A DNA stretch of 8,465 bases from Solobacterium sp. Lineage in GTDB: Bacteria; Bacillota_I; Bacilli_A; Erysipelotrichales; Erysipelotrichaceae. Location: NCBI GenBank assembly GCA_017475415.1, contig JAFVFM010000131.1, forward strand, positions 1 to 8,465, in the 5' to 3' direction. Below are positions 7,419 through 8,465 of this stretch, piece by piece. The notes under the pieces are model-generated. The model ran no database searches, was not told the DNA's origin, and was given only the letters and a program-made list of their open reading frames with translations. The translations under genes were made by a program, and so were the position numbers. Every line of letters begins with the position of its first letter. Position 1 is the first letter of the stretch.

Positions 7419-7891
7419 TTCGTTTAATTTGTGTTGGTAAATTAAAGGAAAAATGGATGCGCATGGGGATGGATGAATATCTTAAGCGTCTAAAGGCCTA
7501 TGATAAAATCGAAATGATTGAAGTAGAAGATGAACACGCTCCCGAATCGAATTCTGATGCTCAAAATGAGCAGGTGAAAAGTGAAGAAGGAAAAAGGATA
7601 TTGAGACAAATTCGTGAGGATGAATATGTTATTCTATTAGACCTCAAAGGAAAATGCTGGACGTCAATTGAGATGGCTGCTCACCTACAAAATCTTTATG
7701 ATTATGGGAAAAATAAGATTGCCTTTGTGATAGGAGGGTCTCTTGGTTTATCGCAGGATGTAATAAAACGGGCAGATTACCGATGGAAAATATCTGATGA
7801 AACATTTCCCCACCAATTATGTAGATTGTTGGTGATTGAACAAATATATCGAAGTTTTCGCATTAATCGCAATGAACCATATCATAAATAG
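7415..7891 (+). CDS. rlmH: RlmH, 23S rRNA (pseudouridine-1915 N3) methyltransferase
   Basis: RlmH is a SPOUT-class, S-adenosylmethionine-dependent dimer that methylates N3 of pseudouridine 1915 in helix 69 of 23S rRNA, acting on assembled 70S ribosomes. At 158 residues it has the standard length. The N-terminus MIRLICVGKLKEKWM is typical. The SAM-binding knot loop is FVIGGSLGLS (104-113). The C-terminal signature is ETFPHQLCR...EQIYRSF (129-148) ending in EPYHK (154-158). The residue before EPYHK is Asn153 where most relatives have Gly, a minor variation in a conserved tail. The start ATG overlaps the stop of the HtrA-like gene (ATGA), so it is likely translationally coupled. It is the last gene of the long operon, as in many Bacillota where it follows walJ and htrC. 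Confidence 0.97.
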   Translation: MIRLICVGKLKEKWMRMGMDEYLKRLKAYDKIEMIEVEDEHAPESNSDAQNEQVKSEEGKRILRQIREDEYVILLDLKGKCWTSIEMAAHLQNLYDYGKNKIAFVIGGSLGLSQDVIKRADYRWKISDETFPHQLCRLLVIEQIYRSFRINRNEPYHK

Positions 7892-7927
7892 AGTTATTTT
7901 TGAGCATTATTAATTGTTTTATGATAT
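7879..7927 (+). terminator. AT-rich inverted repeat at the end of rlmH, weak terminator candidate
   Basis: ATATCATAAA (7879-7888) is repeated as its exact reverse complement at 7918-7927, a 10-bp perfect stem with a 29-base loop that begins inside the last codons of rlmH. The stem has only one G-C pair and no clean U-run follows, so it is a poor intrinsic terminator. It is the only stem of this size I see centred on the end of the long operon before the ptsH promoter; it may instead slow 3'-end decay or have no role. Confidence 0.25.
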
Positions 7928-7931
7928 AGTC

Positions 7932-7994
7932 TTATCTGTAAAATACTTATCTTGACACTAAATGTAAACGCTTGCAAAAAGTGTTTACAGATAA
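7932..7994. repeat. 11-bp perfect inverted repeat bracketing the ptsH cre and -35 region
   Basis: TTATCTGTAAA (7932-7942) recurs as its exact reverse complement TTTACAGATAA (7984-7994). The arms are 52 bp apart centre to centre, about five helical turns, and the right arm ends immediately before the -10 box. TTATCT appears again at 7947-7952. The left arm lies upstream of the predicted transcription start, so it would not be in the ptsH transcript as an RNA hairpin; a DNA-level operator pair is the more natural reading. Confidence 0.5.
7963..7976 (+). promoter_or_regulatory. Catabolite-responsive element (cre) for CcpA at the ptsH promoter
   Basis: TGTAAACGCTTGCA matches the cre consensus TGWAARCGYTWNCW at all 14 positions. 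It covers the first five bases of the -35 box of ptsH, a position expected to block RNA polymerase. Immediately next to it on the minus strand, 7976-7989 reads TGTAAACACTTTTT, which fits the consensus at 12 of 14 positions. CcpA binding is stimulated by HPr phosphorylated on Ser46, and the gene downstream encodes HPr itself, so feedback control is likely. The presence of CcpA in this organism is assumed, not seen. Confidence 0.75.
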
Positions 7995-8000
7995 TACAAT
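7972..8000 (+). promoter_or_regulatory. Sigma-A promoter of ptsH
   Basis: A -35 box TTGCAA (7972-7977) and a -10 box TACAAT (7995-8000) are separated by exactly 17 bases. Each differs from the consensus by one base. Transcription would begin near 8007, giving a short leader of about 20 bases that contains the AGGGAGG ribosome binding site. It is the only well-formed promoter I find in the gap between rlmH and ptsH. Confidence 0.75.
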
Positions 8001-8028
8001 AACGATAGATTAAGGGAGGTTAATAACG

Positions 8029-8295
8029 ATGAAAGAACTATCAGTTACAGTAGTAGATCCAGTAGGATTACACGCTCGTCCAGCAACAGTAGCAGTAAAT
8101 GCTGCCAGCAAATTCAAGAGTGAGATTAAAGTCACATATAAAGAGCGTTCCGTAAACATGAAATCCATTATGGGTGTAATGTCTTTAGGCATTCCTACTC
8201 AATCAGAAATCACAATCTCATGTGAAGGTGAAGACGAAGAAGAAGCTATTCAACAAATCGAAGAAACACTTCGTTCTCAAAAAGTTATTGCTTAA
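8029..8295 (+). CDS. ptsH: HPr, phosphocarrier protein of the sugar phosphotransferase system
   Basis: HPr carries phosphate from enzyme I to the sugar-specific EIIA proteins in the cytosol. The 88-residue length is standard. His15 in GLHARPAT (13-20) is the PEP-dependent phosphorylation site, and Ser46 in NMKSIMGVMSLG (43-54) is the site used by HPr kinase/phosphorylase; both flanking motifs are canonical. Ser46 places it in the regulatory type, which works with CcpA in carbon catabolite control. ATG 8029 follows AGGGAGG (8013-8019) by 9 bases, a strong ribosome binding site fitting a highly expressed protein. Unlike the common ptsHI pairing, the gene for enzyme I does not follow; a terminator closes the unit after ptsH, so it appears monocistronic with its own promoter and cre. 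Confidence 0.98.
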   Translation: MKELSVTVVDPVGLHARPATVAVNAASKFKSEIKVTYKERSVNMKSIMGVMSLGIPTQSEITISCEGEDEEEAIQQIEETLRSQKVIA

Positions 8296-8311
8296 GCGAT
8301 AAAACAAAATT

Positions 8312-8338
8312 AGGGAGTGACGATGTCATTCCCTTTTT
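8312..8338 (+). terminator. Intrinsic terminator after ptsH
   Basis: AGGGAGTGAC (8312-8321) pairs with GTCATTCCCT (8325-8334) across a 3-base GAT loop, giving a 10-bp stem with one G-U pair. It is followed directly by five T residues (8334-8338, the first being part of the stem) and preceded by an A-rich stretch. It starts 16 bases after the ptsH stop and separates ptsH from the next gene. Confidence 0.9.
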
Positions 8339-8361
8339 CAATAGTTAGAAAGAGGAACAAT

Positions 8362-8465
8362 ATGGGGTATTTAGAAAACTACAAACGTTGGCTAGAAGCA
8401 GATTTAATTGATTGTGACCTAAAACAAGAATTGTTGTCCATTCAGGATAATGAAGAAGAAATCAA
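8362..8465 (+). CDS. Phospho-sugar mutase (phosphoglucomutase/phosphomannomutase family), N-terminal 34 codons only
   Basis: The gene starts at ATG 8362 after AGAGGA (8351-8356) and runs off the right edge. The 34 visible residues, MGYLENYKRWLEADLID and onward to LLSIQDNEEEI, resemble the N-terminal helix of the large bacterial phosphoglucomutase/phosphomannomutase proteins (PgcA-type), which begin with a Y-x-x-W-L motif and a K/E-rich helix before the first catalytic domain. Such enzymes interconvert hexose 1- and 6-phosphates and supply precursors for glycolipids, teichoic acids and glycogen. No catalytic motif lies inside the window, so the assignment rests on the N-terminal helix alone. 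I see no clear promoter in the short gap after the ptsH terminator; it may rely on readthrough or a weak promoter. Confidence 0.75.
   Translation, partial: MGYLENYKRWLEADLIDCDLKQELLSIQDNEEEI

Noticed and set aside
7900..7930. Possible promoter TTGAGC with TATAGT after rlmH
   Set aside because: The spacer is 19 bases and the -35 is weak; nothing suggests a second start.
7952..7957. Perfect -35-like TTGACA upstream of ptsH
   Set aside because: No -10-like hexamer lies 16-18 bases downstream; the region there is GCAAAA. TTGCAA with TACAAT at 17 bases is a better pair.
8010..8192. Minus-strand reading frame across ptsH, and similar ones over gdpP, rplI, the M23 gene and the HtrA-like gene
   Set aside because: These lie inside well-supported plus-strand genes, lack ribosome binding sites and encode low-complexity or improbable protein; they are shadows.
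1..8465. CRISPR array, tRNA, rRNA, insertion sequence or prophage
   Set aside because: No regular direct repeats, no cloverleaf, no transposase or phage gene, and no terminal repeats were seen.

Overview
This AT-rich window reads as a chromosomal housekeeping region of a low-GC Bacillota. The gene content and the very tight packing suggest an Erysipelotrichia-type relative rather than a classical Bacillus, but that placement is inference from gene order and sequence feel, not from a search. There is no sign of phage, plasmid, insertion sequence, CRISPR, tRNA or rRNA.

Region 1 (about 1-7891) is one dense plus-strand gene string: the C-terminal end of a YybS/DUF2232-like membrane protein, gdpP (c-di-AMP phosphodiesterase), rplI (ribosomal protein L9), dnaB (replicative helicase), a membrane-anchored LysM/G5/M23 cell-wall endopeptidase, walJ (metallo-beta-lactamase fold), a membrane-anchored HtrA-like protein with a PDZ domain, and rlmH (23S rRNA methyltransferase). 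Every junction is an overlap or a gap of 5 bases, so it looks like one operon. The order resembles two blocks that lie apart in Bacillus (yybS-gdpP-rplI-dnaC and walJ-htrC-rlmH) joined together without purA or walRKHI; the M23 peptidase gene fills the junction. The operon joins second-messenger turnover, translation, replication and cell-envelope maintenance.

Region 2 (7892-8028) is a 137-base intergenic region. It holds a good sigma-A promoter, a perfect match to the CcpA cre consensus overlapping its -35 box, a degenerate second cre back to back with it, and an 11-bp perfect inverted repeat that brackets them. It drives ptsH (HPr), which carries both His15 and Ser46. Because HPr-Ser46-P is the CcpA co-repressor, this looks like a feedback loop. 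ptsH ends at a clear intrinsic terminator (8312-8338). The window closes in the first 34 codons of a phospho-sugar mutase.

The most notable observation is that the HtrA-like protein has lost all three catalytic residues (His to Leu96, Asp to Gly124, Ser to Tyr203) while keeping the trypsin-fold landmarks and an intact PDZ domain. It therefore looks like a pseudoprotease kept in the walJ-rlmH neighbourhood. Other points are the stop codon interrupting the YybS-like frame at the left edge and the cysteine-flanked active site of the M23 enzyme.
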